Assembly: GCA_000333855.2 (NCBI GenBank)
Contig: CM007347.1
Coordinates: 399,219 to 463,218 of the forward strand
Reading direction: 5' to 3'
Source: Endotrypanum monterogeii
Taxonomy: Eukaryota; Euglenozoa; Kinetoplastea; Trypanosomatida; Trypanosomatidae
Length of the DNA: 64,000 nt
This document shows, one piece after another, positions 30,659-40,891 of the stretch. A program made the translations under genes and the position numbers. Under the pieces are notes generated by a model. That model was not told the origin of the DNA, ran no database searches, and saw only the letters and a list, made by a program, of their open reading frames with translations. How positions within the stretch are numbered: position 1 is the stretch's first letter; the number at the start of each line of letters is the position of its first letter.

Positions 30659-32668
30659 TCACCCGCTGCTCTTCAAACTATTGCGTATCCCAAGGCTCAA
30701 AGTCTCATAACTGGCCCGATCCGCCGACGAGACGGAGGGCTTGATTGTTTGCAAGCTTGATTCGAAGTTCTCTGCCGTGATGGTGGGCAGATCCGCCATG
30801 TTGGCTTTCTTCCCGGTCATGTCACGCTCCAGCTCATCCAGCTCCTCCTTTGTGTGGGACTTGTACACAGCCTTCAGCGCGTTCAGTGAAGCCTCGCGCA
30901 TTAGGGCCGCCAAGTCCGCGCCGCTAAAGCCGGAAAGTCGCTCATCATGCGCCAACTTTTCTAGGTCCACCTGGGCATCCACGGGGTATCTTCGGGCGTG
31001 AGTTTGCAATATTGATCCACGCTGCGCGGCCGAGGGAAGTGGCACGTAAAGCAACTTGTCCAAGCGACCGGGACGCAACATGGCGGGGTCGATCATATCA
31101 GGTCGGTTGGTTGCACCAATGACATAGACATCCTTACGCCCCTCCACACCGTCCAGCTCCGTCAGAAGCTGGTTGACCACGCGCTCACTGCTCGGATTTG
31201 CCCTGTCTGACCCCCGGCGAGGGGCCAGTGCGTCCAACTCATCGAAAAAGAGAACGCATGGCGCACTGGCCCGACCACGCGCGAAGACCATGCGCACGCT
31301 GCGCTCGCTCTCGCCAACAAACTTGTTCAGCAGCTCTGGTCCCTTGATGGAAATAAAGTTGGCGCCGGACTGGTTTGCGATCGCCTTTGCCACCAGCGTC
31401 TTGCCACAGCCCGGTGGACCGTAGAGCAGCACCCCGACTGGGTGGTCGAGACCAAAGCGGTGGTGCAGCTTTGGGGAACGGATAGGCTGGAGAATGCTAA
31501 TTTTCAGCTCCTCGCGCACATCCTCGAGAGCGCCGACGTCATCCCAGGAGACGTTTGGGATCGTTGTGAAACCCTCACGCATCGCTGACGGCTGCACCCG
31601 CTTTGTTGCCTCCTTCATTTCCTCGAACGTGACACAGAACCCAGACAACTCCTCAGGCTGCACTCCGTCGACAACACCGCGCTCGTCCAACTCAGTGTAC
31701 TTGCGGCGAATAGCGAGGATGCACGCTTCCTTGACGAGCAGGTGCAGGTCTGCGCCAACGTAGCCGGGGGTCATGTTGGCGAGCTCGAAGAAATCGACAT
31801 CATCAGACAAGTTAATCTTCGCGCAGATGACACTGAGAATGCTCTGCCGCTCGTCGATGGAGGGGATGCCAAGGGCTATTTCGCGATCAAAACGGCCAGC
31901 GCGGCGCAGCGCCGTGTCCAGCGCCTCTGGGCGGTTCGTTGCTCCCATCACACAAACTACTTTGTTGTACTGCCGCCAAGCCTGGGCGACTTGATCCATG
32001 CATGTCAGCAGCTGCCCAACAATGCGACCCTCCATACCGCGTTGGGCCTCCTCACGACGCCCCGCAATGGTGTCGATCTCGTCGATGAAAACAATGCTCG
32101 GTGCTGCGGATATGGCGTCCATGAACAAATTCCGCAGTTTTGCCTCGCTGTCGCCGCTGATGCCGGATACTATCTCCGGCGCGGAAACAAAAAAGAGGGG
32201 CACCTGCAGAGATCCAGCGATGGCGTGAACCAGCTTCGTCTTGCCAACACCCGGCGGGCCATGCAACAAAACTCCACACGGCGGGTCGGCACCGAGGCAG
32301 CTAAAGAGGTGCGGCATGCGGATAGGCAGCTGGATCAGTTCTTTTATCACCGGCAGCTCCTTGGCCAAACCGCCCATATCTTCGAGGGTGATTTTGGGGA
32401 TAACACCGAGCACCGCATCCTCCGCGTCACCGTTGGCGCCACCCGCACTCTTGTCTGTCTCCTTGCCGCTGTTCGTCCGACCACTGTCGGATTTGGTACT
32501 CTGCTTCCCCTCCCCTTCCTCATCACGCGACCGTTTGGCGCGGTTGGGGTGGCTGTCATCGGCGAAGTAGCGTGGCCCGCTGCCAGGGCGCTGCTTGCGG
32601 TAGCCGTTGGTGGTCTGCCGAGCCAATTGCTTGAGCTTGCCTTTGAGGCGGTCACTCATGTCTGACAT
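30659..32668 (-). CDS. NVL/Rix7-like double AAA ATPase, ribosome biogenesis
   Basis: 669 residues. NVL/Rix7 is a nucleolar Cdc48-type hexameric unfoldase that strips assembly factors from pre-60S particles. A short basic N terminus (1-85, with KRSRDEEGEGK) precedes two AAA modules. D1: Walker A GPPGVGKT (137-144), Walker B IVFIDEID (192-199), sensor MGATNRPE, and RRAGRFDRE in place of the usual arginine-finger run LRRPGRFDRE. D2: Walker A GPPGCGKT (417-424), Walker B VLFFDELDALAPRRG (472-486), GATNRPDMID and LRPGRLDKLLYVPLP. The RRAGRFDREI form in D1 and the RLDKLLYVPLP sequence in D2 favour NVL over Cdc48/VCP, as does the lack of a Cdc48 N domain. The N-terminal extension is shorter than in yeast or human NVL. 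The start ATG at 32668 lies 11 nt after an acceptor; a second ATG three codons on is equally possible. Confidence 0.9.
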   Translation of the reverse strand: MSDMSDRLKGKLKQLARQTTNGYRKQRPGSGPRYFADDSHPNRAKRSRDEEGEGKQSTKSDSGRTNSGKETDKSAGGANGDAEDAVLGVIPKITLEDMGGLAKELPVIKELIQLPIRMPHLFSCLGADPPCGVLLHGPPGVGKTKLVHAIAGSLQVPLFFVSAPEIVSGISGDSEAKLRNLFMDAISAAPSIVFIDEIDTIAGRREEAQRGMEGRIVGQLLTCMDQVAQAWRQYNKVVCVMGATNRPEALDTALRRAGRFDREIALGIPSIDERQSILSVICAKINLSDDVDFFELANMTPGYVGADLHLLVKEACILAIRRKYTELDERGVVDGVQPEELSGFCVTFEEMKEATKRVQPSAMREGFTTIPNVSWDDVGALEDVREELKISILQPIRSPKLHHRFGLDHPVGVLLYGPPGCGKTLVAKAIANQSGANFISIKGPELLNKFVGESERSVRMVFARGRASAPCVLFFDELDALAPRRGSDRANPSSERVVNQLLTELDGVEGRKDVYVIGATNRPDMIDPAMLRPGRLDKLLYVPLPSAAQRGSILQTHARRYPVDAQVDLEKLAHDERLSGFSGADLAALMREASLNALKAVYKSHTKEELDELERDMTGKKANMADLPTITAENFESSLQTIKPSVSSADRASYETLSLGIRNSLKSSG

Positions 32669-34936
32669 TGCTCCTTTTTCTATCCCGAGGCAGGGTAAAA
32701 GAAAAGAATTTTTTTTTTTAAGACAGAAAAAAATATATTAAATGAATCCGGAGGGAGGTGAGTAGCTCACCAACTGACGGCCGTACGCAATGACAGGTAT
32801 GCGTAAGAGCTGAGGGAAGAAAAAAAAAAAAAATTAGGGTGCGAAGATGAGAAGGCGGGAGATTTTTTTTTTTCTGTAAAGTTGTGATAATGGTGAGACG
32901 CAGATGCAGAGGAGAACCTTTGCAGATCGTTACGCAACAAAAAAAGTGAGGCAGTGCCAAAACCCTTCCTCTCCAACATGCACGATCTCTGTTTGACTAG
33001 ACCAACGACGTGCTCTTCTTGTACCTCCTCAACTCGACCCTTCCTCTCTGGGAAGGCACGCCAAAGAGGAAGTCGGCAAGATACACATGCCAGCGCGCTG
33101 TCAGAGGTGCTTTTGTTTTTTTCCGGATGACACCCTGAAGAAATCGAGAACAACAGACATCTCAGCATGTTGCCTAAGTGATGCAGAAAGACAAAGACAC
33201 ATGCACGTCAAGGGGCAATGAAGAGCGAAAAAAAAAGAATAAGAGGGAGGCGTGCACGATCCAAAGAACAAGACTGCAGAACAGGCAAAGCATCTCGGCA
33301 CCGATAAGTATCTAAGTCGCTCAGTAGCTCACCACACTATTCGCTCTTTTTCCATCTGGGGGGAGAGGACCTTATTTTTTTTTTTTTTGCTGCTGTTGCT
33401 GTTCGCATGTGAGAGCGAAATCCACGATAAACTTGAAGAACAGAATGAAGTTAACGTGAGAGTGAGCGAGGTTGTTGACTCCACCTACTACTCATGCAAC
33501 GGTGAGTGGCGTCGTCGCCCTTGTGGCTATAAGAGTGTGACGTACGATGTAGTTGAGGCAAAACTGGCAAAGCAGACGCCAAGTAGCACTACACACACAG
33601 ACAAACATGTAAACATACACACACATACATCCGAAGAATATAACAGCAAAGGGTGAAGGATTTTTTTTAAACGCTGCATATATACTACACAGAGCGCAAC
33701 CCCGACCCCTCCCCGGAGAAAGAGTGGCAAGAGGGCAGACAACGGTGCAGCCGAGAACGTACACCCCCCTCATCAACATCAACCCTCTGAGATCCCACCA
33801 CTCGCCGCACTCGCACATCGGACGAAAGAGGAAATGAAAGCGGCTACACTCGACCCTCAGAAGGCTGCACCAACAGAGAGAAAGAAGAAGGCGAAAAAAA
33901 ATCGGCCGATCATCTCAGAGAATACAAACGCCCCCTACCGCTTATGCTACCTCTTTCTCCCTGGGATACGCTCCCCCCCCCTTCCTCTCATCGCTGTTCC
34001 AAAGCCCTTCACGAAAAAAAAGAAAAAGCTCACAACAAGGTCACACTCTTTCCCTGACCCTCTACAGAAAAGCGCTCACCTTGCCGCGTACATAAACGCT
34101 TTCCAATAATACTCTGTAAGTAACTGCACGACGTCTGCTGCAGACATCACCGCGCAGCCTGCCCCTACCCAGAAGGCAACCTCTTCACGAGAGGGAAGAC
34201 GAATAATACAATTCTGTCCGGTACACAGCAAAGGAGCTCGAAAACAAACGGTGGAAAGAAATAAACGTATATGCGTGTGCCTGTGTTTGCGCACAGACAC
34301 ACACACACATGCGCGGATGTTCTTCATATCACCAGACAGCAGTCAAACTCATGCTGGAAATAAAGGACCCGAGTGGATAAGGGAAGAGGACTGGTGCATC
34401 GATGGGCGTTTAGGAAGAGCAGCAGCAACAACCAAATAGTGGGAGTGCCGAGGTGGAAGAAGACACATATCGGCGGGGTATGCATCACTTACCACCTCTC
34501 CCCACCCGCGCAAAGAAAAAAAAAAAGAACATATGTAGTCAATGAGCTGAGTCACAATAATAAGAATACAAAAAAAAAAAGGCTCCTGCACACGAAGGCA
34601 GACAGAGACACACATATACATGCAGGCGGAAGGTGTGTGTGCGCACGAGAAAAAGTGACCGAGAAGAGCCTATCCACGTCCAGAGCGGCAAACAAGAATG
34701 TAGAGAAAACAATGCCAAGTACAGATGGAGGGGAGAGGAGGGGGGGTAGAAAAGGAGTTATAGCACCAAGCACACATGCACACTTTATATATTTTTTTTT
34801 CTTTAATCGCGTTCATCTTGCTTGCGCAAACCTCGGTCCTGTCTCTCACATCTCTGTGAGCCCACCCAAGTGAAACAGGGACTTCTCTTTTTTGTTTTTT
34901 TTGTTCTTTGCATGCTTAATACCCAATGCATTGCAA
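32669..34936. other. Intergenic region between NFS1 and NVL-like genes
   Basis: About 2.3 kb with many T/A homopolymers (32822, 32862, 33374) and short frames that translate into low-complexity peptides. A 133-codon minus frame (32767-33168) runs through these homopolymers and is not called. The right part should be the NFS1 3' UTR. Confidence 0.65.
32680..32708 (-). promoter_or_regulatory. Predicted spliced-leader acceptor for the NVL-like gene
   Basis: Minus strand ATTCTTTTCTTTTACCCTGCCTCGGGATAG, AG at 32681-32680, 11 nt before the ATG. Confidence 0.65.
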
Positions 34937-36247
34937 CTAACGCCACTGCACATCCGCGAGCGTCTTCCCCTCTTGCATAAGATCCCATAGAGGAGACAGT
35001 TCGCGTAGGCGCTCCACATTCTTGACGCACTCCTCGATTACGAGATCCACCTCCTTCACAGAAGTGAAGCGACCAATGCCGAAACGAATCGACGTGTGCG
35101 CATTCTCGGCATCAACTCCAAGAGCACGTAAGACATAGCTGGGCTCTAGTGACGCGCTCGTGCACGCGCTACCGCTAGACACGGCCACATCCTTCATGCC
35201 CATCAATAAGCTCTCTCCTTCTACACAGGAGAAGCTGATGTTCAGACTCCCCGGTAAACGGTGCTCCACGTCACCGTTGACGACGAGGTGCGACAAGCGA
35301 CTCTGCAGGCCACCCAGTAAGCGCTCCTGCATCTTCTTACAATGTGCCGCATCTCGCTCCCACTCCTTCATGGCGATGTCACAAGCAGCGCCCATACCAA
35401 CAACAAGCGCAGTGGCGATAGTACCACTGCGTATACCACGCTCCTGCCCGCCGCCGCTGATAGGAGAGCGAAGACGGACGCGCGGGCGGCGGCGAACAAA
35501 CAGGGCACCGCAGCCTTTTGGGCCGTAGATCTTATGGGAAGACATGGACATGACATCGATGTTGTCGGCGTTCACATCAAGTTTGATCTTACCCAAAGCC
35601 TGAGCCGCGTCTGTGTGAAAAAGAATCTTTTTAGAGCGGCACAATGCCCCAATGTCCCGTATCGGCTGTAGCACGCCAATCTCGTTGTGTGCCGCCATGC
35701 AAGACACGAGGCACGTCGTCGGCTTCATCGCTGCCTCCAGAACCTGAAGGTCCAACATGCCGTTTTTCTTTACGGGCAAGTACGTCACTTCAAACCCCTC
35801 CATCTCCAGGTAGCGGCACGAGTCGAGCACGCACTTGTGCTCTGTCTGCAACGTAATGATGTGATTCTTTTTGGCTTTGAGAAAGTTGCTGACGCCCTTG
35901 ACAGCGATGTTGTTCGACTCCGTCGCACCACTGGTGAAGAAGATCTCCTTCGGGCTTGCGCCAATCAAGTCCGCCACCTGTTTGCGCGCCTTTTCCACGG
36001 CCTCCTCAGCGGTCCACCCGTACTGATGCGTGCGACTGTTTGGGTTACCGTACTCCTCCGTCATATAGGGCAACATTGCATCTAGCACGCGAGGGTCCAG
36101 GGGGGTGGTGGACTGATTATCCAAGTAGATGGGACGGGTCTTGAAGATGGGCAGGATGGTTGGAGGGGCAACCTTGGTCACTGCGCCGGCTCCGCTGACG
36201 ATGCCGCCAGCAGCAGTAGAGAGGAATACGCGTGAGACTCGCCACAT
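34937..36247 (-). CDS. NFS1: Cysteine desulfurase, mitochondrial (NFS1/IscS)
   Basis: 436 residues, class V PLP aminotransferase fold. It releases sulfur from cysteine to build Fe-S clusters and for tRNA thiolation, mainly in the mitochondrion. Visible features are a mitochondrial-type N terminus (1-30), IYLDNQSTTPLDPRV (40-54), FTSGATESNN (104-113), HTDAAQALGK (211-220), the PLP lysine K239 in SSHKIYGPKG, ISGGGQERGIRSGT (263-276), and the loop SSGSACTSASLEPS with catalytic Cys362. The C-terminal end (SPLWDLMQEGKTLADVQW) matches the ISCU-binding tail. All key residues are present, so it should be active. The ATG at 36247 is the first in frame. It resembles the conventional NFS, not the selenocysteine-lyase-like paralogue. 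Confidence 0.97.
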   Translation of the reverse strand: MWRVSRVFLSTAAGGIVSGAGAVTKVAPPTILPIFKTRPIYLDNQSTTPLDPRVLDAMLPYMTEEYGNPNSRTHQYGWTAEEAVEKARKQVADLIGASPKEIFFTSGATESNNIAVKGVSNFLKAKKNHIITLQTEHKCVLDSCRYLEMEGFEVTYLPVKKNGMLDLQVLEAAMKPTTCLVSCMAAHNEIGVLQPIRDIGALCRSKKILFHTDAAQALGKIKLDVNADNIDVMSMSSHKIYGPKGCGALFVRRRPRVRLRSPISGGGQERGIRSGTIATALVVGMGAACDIAMKEWERDAAHCKKMQERLLGGLQSRLSHLVVNGDVEHRLPGSLNISFSCVEGESLLMGMKDVAVSSGSACTSASLEPSYVLRALGVDAENAHTSIRFGIGRFTSVKEVDLVIEECVKNVERLRELSPLWDLMQEGKTLADVQWR

Positions 36248-37678
36248 GATGCCCTCTATCCCTTTCCCGTTCTTTATTCCGACTTTAGCTATACTTCGTA
36301 ATTAAGTAAGTGTGATACTGATGTATCGGTAAAAAATGTGTGACTGCGCACGTTTGTTCTACCCGTTATACCTCGACGAGTGGCGTGCACTATCGTGTCT
36401 GCTTCTTTCGTTGTGTGTATACTTTTTCTGTTCTTTTCGTATCTGCGTGCGTATTCCGAACTCGTAGCTCGGGAATTTTTTATTAAACGCGCTGCAGCGT
36501 ACAACAACCGCATCCAAGCACTCCGCATTACAGACGCCCAGTGGATGTTTTTTTTAATTTATTATAGAAATGAGGAGAGACAGAGTGATGAATGACCTAC
36601 AAAAGCTCAAACAATGCCGCATCTGTAAGACATGAAACATCTTCCGACACATATGTCTGGGTAAACAGTTGAGTGGTGGTGGTGGTGAGGGGGCGGGGGG
36701 GGGGGGGTGCAAAGAAAAAAGTGTCGACGCGGTTTCTACCCGCCTCCTGCGATGTCGAAAACTCAACGCGCGTGGCACCCCTCAAGTCGACACCTCCCTC
36801 TACTCGTTTCGACCTCAACGAACATTGACATGTAACCTGCAACTCCCCTGGCACTCCTCACGCCTCACACACCCATGGAATAGGCGCGGGAGGAAGAGCA
36901 GACGCCTTCATTCTTTTCCTGAGTGTCTCTTACAGTCATACGACTCACAACTTCAGCTTCCATGTTTATCCTATTTGACACAGCGCGGGATCCTCTAGTC
37001 ACGAGAGGGCACAAGAAGGCACACGAGAAAACAATCCTAACGCGGTCATAGGAGCAGCTGCCTCCCCCCCCCCCCGACACCACCCCATCCTCAATATGCA
37101 AGTCATACCTCACAGCTACTAGGAGCATGCCAACGCACACGCGGCGCATGCATCTATTCGTCTCAGGTGCCCCACCAGTCAGACCACGTATGCAGCACTT
37201 TCTTTCAACACAACGGAGTCCCTCCCTTCCGCCTCTGCCTCCTCACCCTCCTCCCCCCCCCCTCTCTGAGGAAGCGATTGTACATACGGTGACTTCAGCA
37301 GGCGGTCAGCTATGCAGATCTCCCCAACGCAACGCAATACAGGAATCTACCTGTGAGGATCCGAGTACCGACTCACCGCACCGACGCCGCTAGGTAGCAG
37401 GGGTGGGTCGCCCTCCCAGTATCAGAAACGATCTGGCAGGGGTAGGAGATGGAGAAGGGAGAGGGTGAGAAGGGAAGATGGCTTCTGGAGCTCGACCTCA
37501 GAGCGGGCACGAGACACCAACACAGTCGTAAGATAGACCCACACCCGTCCGCCTTGGCGAGTAGCAATGAAATGAAGAAGGTTGTGACTTTAATGTGCAG
37601 CAGTTGTGGTATCAGTCACAACTGCTGCACAACACACATTCAGAAACGAGGAAAACACACACAAAAAAAAAAAAAATG
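36248..37678. other. Intergenic region between the NSF-like gene and NFS1
   Basis: About 1.4 kb. Contains a G-rich run (36664-36711: GGT repeats then 13 G), C-runs near 37063-37076 and 37251-37262, and no supportable gene. No convincing acceptor was found for NFS1 within 100 nt of its ATG. Confidence 0.6.
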
Positions 37679-40600
37679 CTACCACAGCAGCTCATCACCC
37701 ACGCCCACAAGCTCATCTACATCAACCGTCTCCTCGCCCTCGCGGTCTTGGCCGTCAGCGCTATCTACTGAACTTCCAGCATCATCGCTACCCTCGCCGC
37801 CCCAACCTTGGTATGGATCCATTAATCCCATGTGGTTGACGGTGGTGCGCACAGCGGCCACGAAGCTGCGGCACGCGGCATCGTCCTGCAGTGCGTAAAA
37901 ATTTCCTGCTACCTGTTTTGCCTGCATCTCTTCGTAGGCGGCGGGGGTGGAAACCGAAGTGGCAAAAAAAGCCGGCAACTCTCTCCTCGATCCCGCCGTC
38001 TTCAAATCGCCCGCCGACGAGTCGCCGTTGACCGCTGCTGCCCCATCGTTATGTCCCCGCACCCACTGCTGCAGGGATATGTCGGTGACACGAAGGAAAG
38101 TGCGGTAGCTCATTGACACTGGGTAAGCAGCGACTGCCTTGGCTGTCAGAGCTGGAGCAACAACGCGATACGCTTGGAGCAGTCCAGCTGCCCTGCTACG
38201 CAGCACTGGGTGGACATGCAAACGCGCGTCAAAAGAAAGCTGATGCAGGGCTGACGAGAGGGAAGATGTGACGACTAGCACTCGATGACGGCGACCAGCC
38301 GCAAGACGACGTCCTGCATTCAGAACCATTGTTCCTCCATCGACCCCACCCTCGGCTTGGTCAGCAGTAGCCACCCGAGAGCCCGCAGCCGACGTGCGAC
38401 GCACTCCCTGTGGGTGGTTCATGTAATCGTACAGCAAACCACGCAGTGCATGCGCAGCGTGCCCATCCGATCCCATGATGTCAACAAGAACGTCGTAGTC
38501 GTCTAGAACCAATATTCCACGCTCTGTTTGCGACGCCTCGCTAAATGCATCTCGAAGCTTTATCAACTGCTCCTCGTGATTGGGCAGCTCCACCAGGCGC
38601 CGACAGGGAAAATATCGTACTGCTGTGAAGTCGTGGAGTTGTGTAAGTGCTCGGGCCAATATAGACTTACCAGATCCCGGAGCTCCAGTGATGGCAAGCA
38701 TCCCTGACTGAGTGCGGTTGCTCTGCATGACGCGCTCGAACAAAAAGGTTGCTCTCTCGATGTTCCTGCTCACGGTGCCATCGTGGTCGATAAGATCGCG
38801 AGCAAACCCGTCTCCGTCGGAAGATAACTCTGAAAACAGGGAGCCTTCGTCCTTGGCGCTGCGGATATCTCTGATGGCACGCTCAAAGTCCTCCATGGTT
38901 ACCTGGAACTTCGGTGGTGAGACGGCGGAAGTCGCGTCGCTGCTCTCCACCGTGTTGTGCAGCCGTGTCCCATCCACGTCTACGGGGCGGTGACCAATGA
39001 TCTCTGCATCATCCGTTTCGGACGAAGCCTGGTCACCTTCTCGGACCTGCAGGCCCTCTTGGAAGAAATCATCCTTGCGGTAGCGCAGCAATGCGTAACT
39101 TATCGCACTGCGGACAGTGCCGGCGATGTCTGACCCAGAAAATCCACCGCTCTCCAGGGCCAAATCGCGCATCACTACGTCCGGCGCCAATAAGTTTTGC
39201 TCTCGAAGTCGCTCCGTGTGAATAAAGAAAATGTCCTCGCGGCCAGGGGTATCCGGTGGGGGTATTTCGATGAGTACCTCGAAGCGACCTGGACGGAGAA
39301 GCGCCGCGTCGATAGCACTGAGCCGATTCGTTAAACCCACTACCAGGATATCGTTACGGCTTTGTACGCCATCCATTAGGGAAAGTAGTGTATTTGTAAC
39401 ACCGTCGTAGATTGCCTTGGCTGAGCTCTCATCGCTAGAGTGACCGCGGCGGTGAAAGAGTGCCTCAAACTCATCGATCACGAGAACCAGGAGAGATTCC
39501 TTCTCGCCGGCACCACGGATCGTGTGCGCCGACCGGTCGAACTCCTCCCCTGCCTGTTGTGCTGCCGCCTCCTTGGCGCTAGTACCAACGAAATATCCCT
39601 CAAATATGTCGTGCAAGTTCTTCTCTGACTCACCGATGAACTTCGACAGTATCTCTGCCGCGTTCACAATCGAGAGACGCGTGTCAGGGCCCAGCAAACG
39701 AAACAAGCTGCGCGCGATGAGTGTTTTTCCGTTCCCTGGAGGTCCGTACAAAATGACACCGCGCACATGCTGCAGCTCCAGAGCCCGAGCGAGCGGTGCC
39801 AAAGACGGTAGCCGAGAAAGGAAGGCACGACGGAAAAGAGTGAGGAGTTCATCCTTGAGGCCACCGATTCCGAGCTCCATCCAGACCTCTCCATCACTTG
39901 CTGCGGGATCGCGGTCATACGGATCATTCGCGCCGCCGGTCGACTTCGCCGACCGACTGGAGGAATCCTGAGATGTGGGCGACGGTGGGTACAGGCGCTC
40001 TAGCGGATGCCGACGCAGCTCCTCCCAGGACATACGCTTTGCCTGACTCGTAAGAACCTCGGCTGCTGCCTCGTCTTCGGTGCCTGTCACGTTGCTTACC
40101 TGCAATTCCACTGAACGACGGAGTACACTAAGGGTGCGAAACACCTTCTCCCCGCCTCGTCGCACCTCCAAATGCACGTCAAACCAAACGGATTGGCTCA
40201 CCAGTCGTCTGAGCTGCGGTGCCATATCCCTCACACTCGAGAGACTGAAGAGAGGGTTTTCCAGCTCACACGATAGGAGCTGCGTCGGGAACACCGGCGA
40301 AGCTGTGAGCTGGTCGCACGCCAGAACAATCCTGCCAAGCAACCGCGTGTTGGCCTCGTCTTTCTCCTGGCCAAAGAGAGGCGGACGGCGGTGCTCCTGG
40401 AGCACGACACGGTGCGTTACTACCTGTACTCCATCGTTTCCTTGGTCTTCCACCTTTGAGGGAAGGTTCACGCCCTGTAGAGAAAGCTTTACACGCGTGA
40501 TGGGAGTCAGCGATTTCGACCCCGGTGCACGCACATCCGCTCTTGCCGCAAAGCAGCCCCTAGTCTCGCGTGCCTCAGCTGCACCGTCGCGGCAACCGCG

Positions 40601-40741
40601 CACGTAAAATATCTCCGGAAGACTCTCGACGTCTTGTGCCCTTGCAAGAACCTCTGTGTATAAACAAATACACAGAGAAATCACGAAAAGGTACGTAGGC
40701 AGCCTGGCAGCGTAATTCAGACGATATGCCAGAAAACACAT
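37679..40741 (-). CDS. NSF/Sec18-like double AAA ATPase with N-terminal hydrophobic signal
   Basis: 1020 residues. NSF takes apart SNARE complexes after membrane fusion. The D1 block VWMELGIGGLKDELLTLFRRAF (287-308) in parts, Walker A GPPGNGKT (333-340), VLVIDEFEALFHRRG (419-433), VVGLTNRLSAIDAALLRPGRF (467-487 region) and FFIHTERLREQNLL are closer to NSF than to Cdc48. D2 has Walker A GAPGSGKS (686-693) and the NSF-style weak Walker B ILVLDDYDVLVDI (743-755). Unlike NSF it starts with MCFLAYRLNYAARL and a hydrophobic core LPTYLFVISLCICLYTEVLA (14-33) followed by ARAQD, which looks like a signal peptide or signal anchor. An N-domain-like region (about 60-245) and an acidic C-terminal tail (980-1018) complete it. 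Upstream in-frame codons come from the TA repeat and cannot be used. It may be a divergent paralogue of cytosolic NSF. Confidence 0.88.
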   Translation of the reverse strand: MCFLAYRLNYAARLPTYLFVISLCICLYTEVLARAQDVESLPEIFYVRGCRDGAAEARETRGCFAARADVRAPGSKSLTPITRVKLSLQGVNLPSKVEDQGNDGVQVVTHRVVLQEHRRPPLFGQEKDEANTRLLGRIVLACDQLTASPVFPTQLLSCELENPLFSLSSVRDMAPQLRRLVSQSVWFDVHLEVRRGGEKVFRTLSVLRRSVELQVSNVTGTEDEAAAEVLTSQAKRMSWEELRRHPLERLYPPSPTSQDSSSRSAKSTGGANDPYDRDPAASDGEVWMELGIGGLKDELLTLFRRAFLSRLPSLAPLARALELQHVRGVILYGPPGNGKTLIARSLFRLLGPDTRLSIVNAAEILSKFIGESEKNLHDIFEGYFVGTSAKEAAAQQAGEEFDRSAHTIRGAGEKESLLVLVIDEFEALFHRRGHSSDESSAKAIYDGVTNTLLSLMDGVQSRNDILVVGLTNRLSAIDAALLRPGRFEVLIEIPPPDTPGREDIFFIHTERLREQNLLAPDVVMRDLALESGGFSGSDIAGTVRSAISYALLRYRKDDFFQEGLQVREGDQASSETDDAEIIGHRPVDVDGTRLHNTVESSDATSAVSPPKFQVTMEDFERAIRDIRSAKDEGSLFSELSSDGDGFARDLIDHDGTVSRNIERATFLFERVMQSNRTQSGMLAITGAPGSGKSILARALTQLHDFTAVRYFPCRRLVELPNHEEQLIKLRDAFSEASQTERGILVLDDYDVLVDIMGSDGHAAHALRGLLYDYMNHPQGVRRTSAAGSRVATADQAEGGVDGGTMVLNAGRRLAAGRRHRVLVVTSSLSSALHQLSFDARLHVHPVLRSRAAGLLQAYRVVAPALTAKAVAAYPVSMSYRTFLRVTDISLQQWVRGHNDGAAAVNGDSSAGDLKTAGSRRELPAFFATSVSTPAAYEEMQAKQVAGNFYALQDDAACRSFVAAVRTTVNHMGLMDPYQGWGGEGSDDAGSSVDSADGQDREGEETVDVDELVGVGDELLW

Positions 40742-40783
40742 GGTGATGAATAAAATTATATTACGCAATAAAATATATGTTTC

Positions 40784-40789
<6 letters not shown>

Positions 40790-40818
<29 letters not shown>
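40790..40818. repeat. (TA)n microsatellite in the 5' UTR region of the NSF-like gene
   Basis: About 29 bp of TA between the best predicted acceptor (AG 40864-40863) and the ATG at 40741, so it would be transcribed into the 5' UTR. Confidence 0.9.
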
Positions 40819-40822
<4 letters not shown>

Positions 40823-40862
40823 AGTAATACAAGGTGAAGATGCACAACGTGAACAGAGAATG

Positions 40863-40891
40863 CTAACGAAAGGGTAAAAACACAAGACGAA
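40863..40891 (-). promoter_or_regulatory. Predicted spliced-leader acceptor for the NSF-like gene
   Basis: Minus strand CGTCTTGTGTTTTTACCCTTTCGTTAG with AG at 40864-40863. A second AG after the TA repeat (ACACACAG) lies nearer the ATG but has no pyrimidine tract. Confidence 0.45.

Noticed and set aside
31742..32665. 307-codon plus-strand frame
   Set aside because: Wholly antisense to the NVL-like gene; a by-product of its codon bias, with no family resemblance.
30659..32668. Assignment as Cdc48/VCP
   Set aside because: No Cdc48 N domain and C-terminal tail; the D1 and D2 arginine-finger sequences and total length fit NVL/Rix7 better.
32767..33168. 133-codon minus-strand frame with an ATG
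   Set aside because: Second half is translation of homopolymers; lies where the NFS1 3' UTR is expected.
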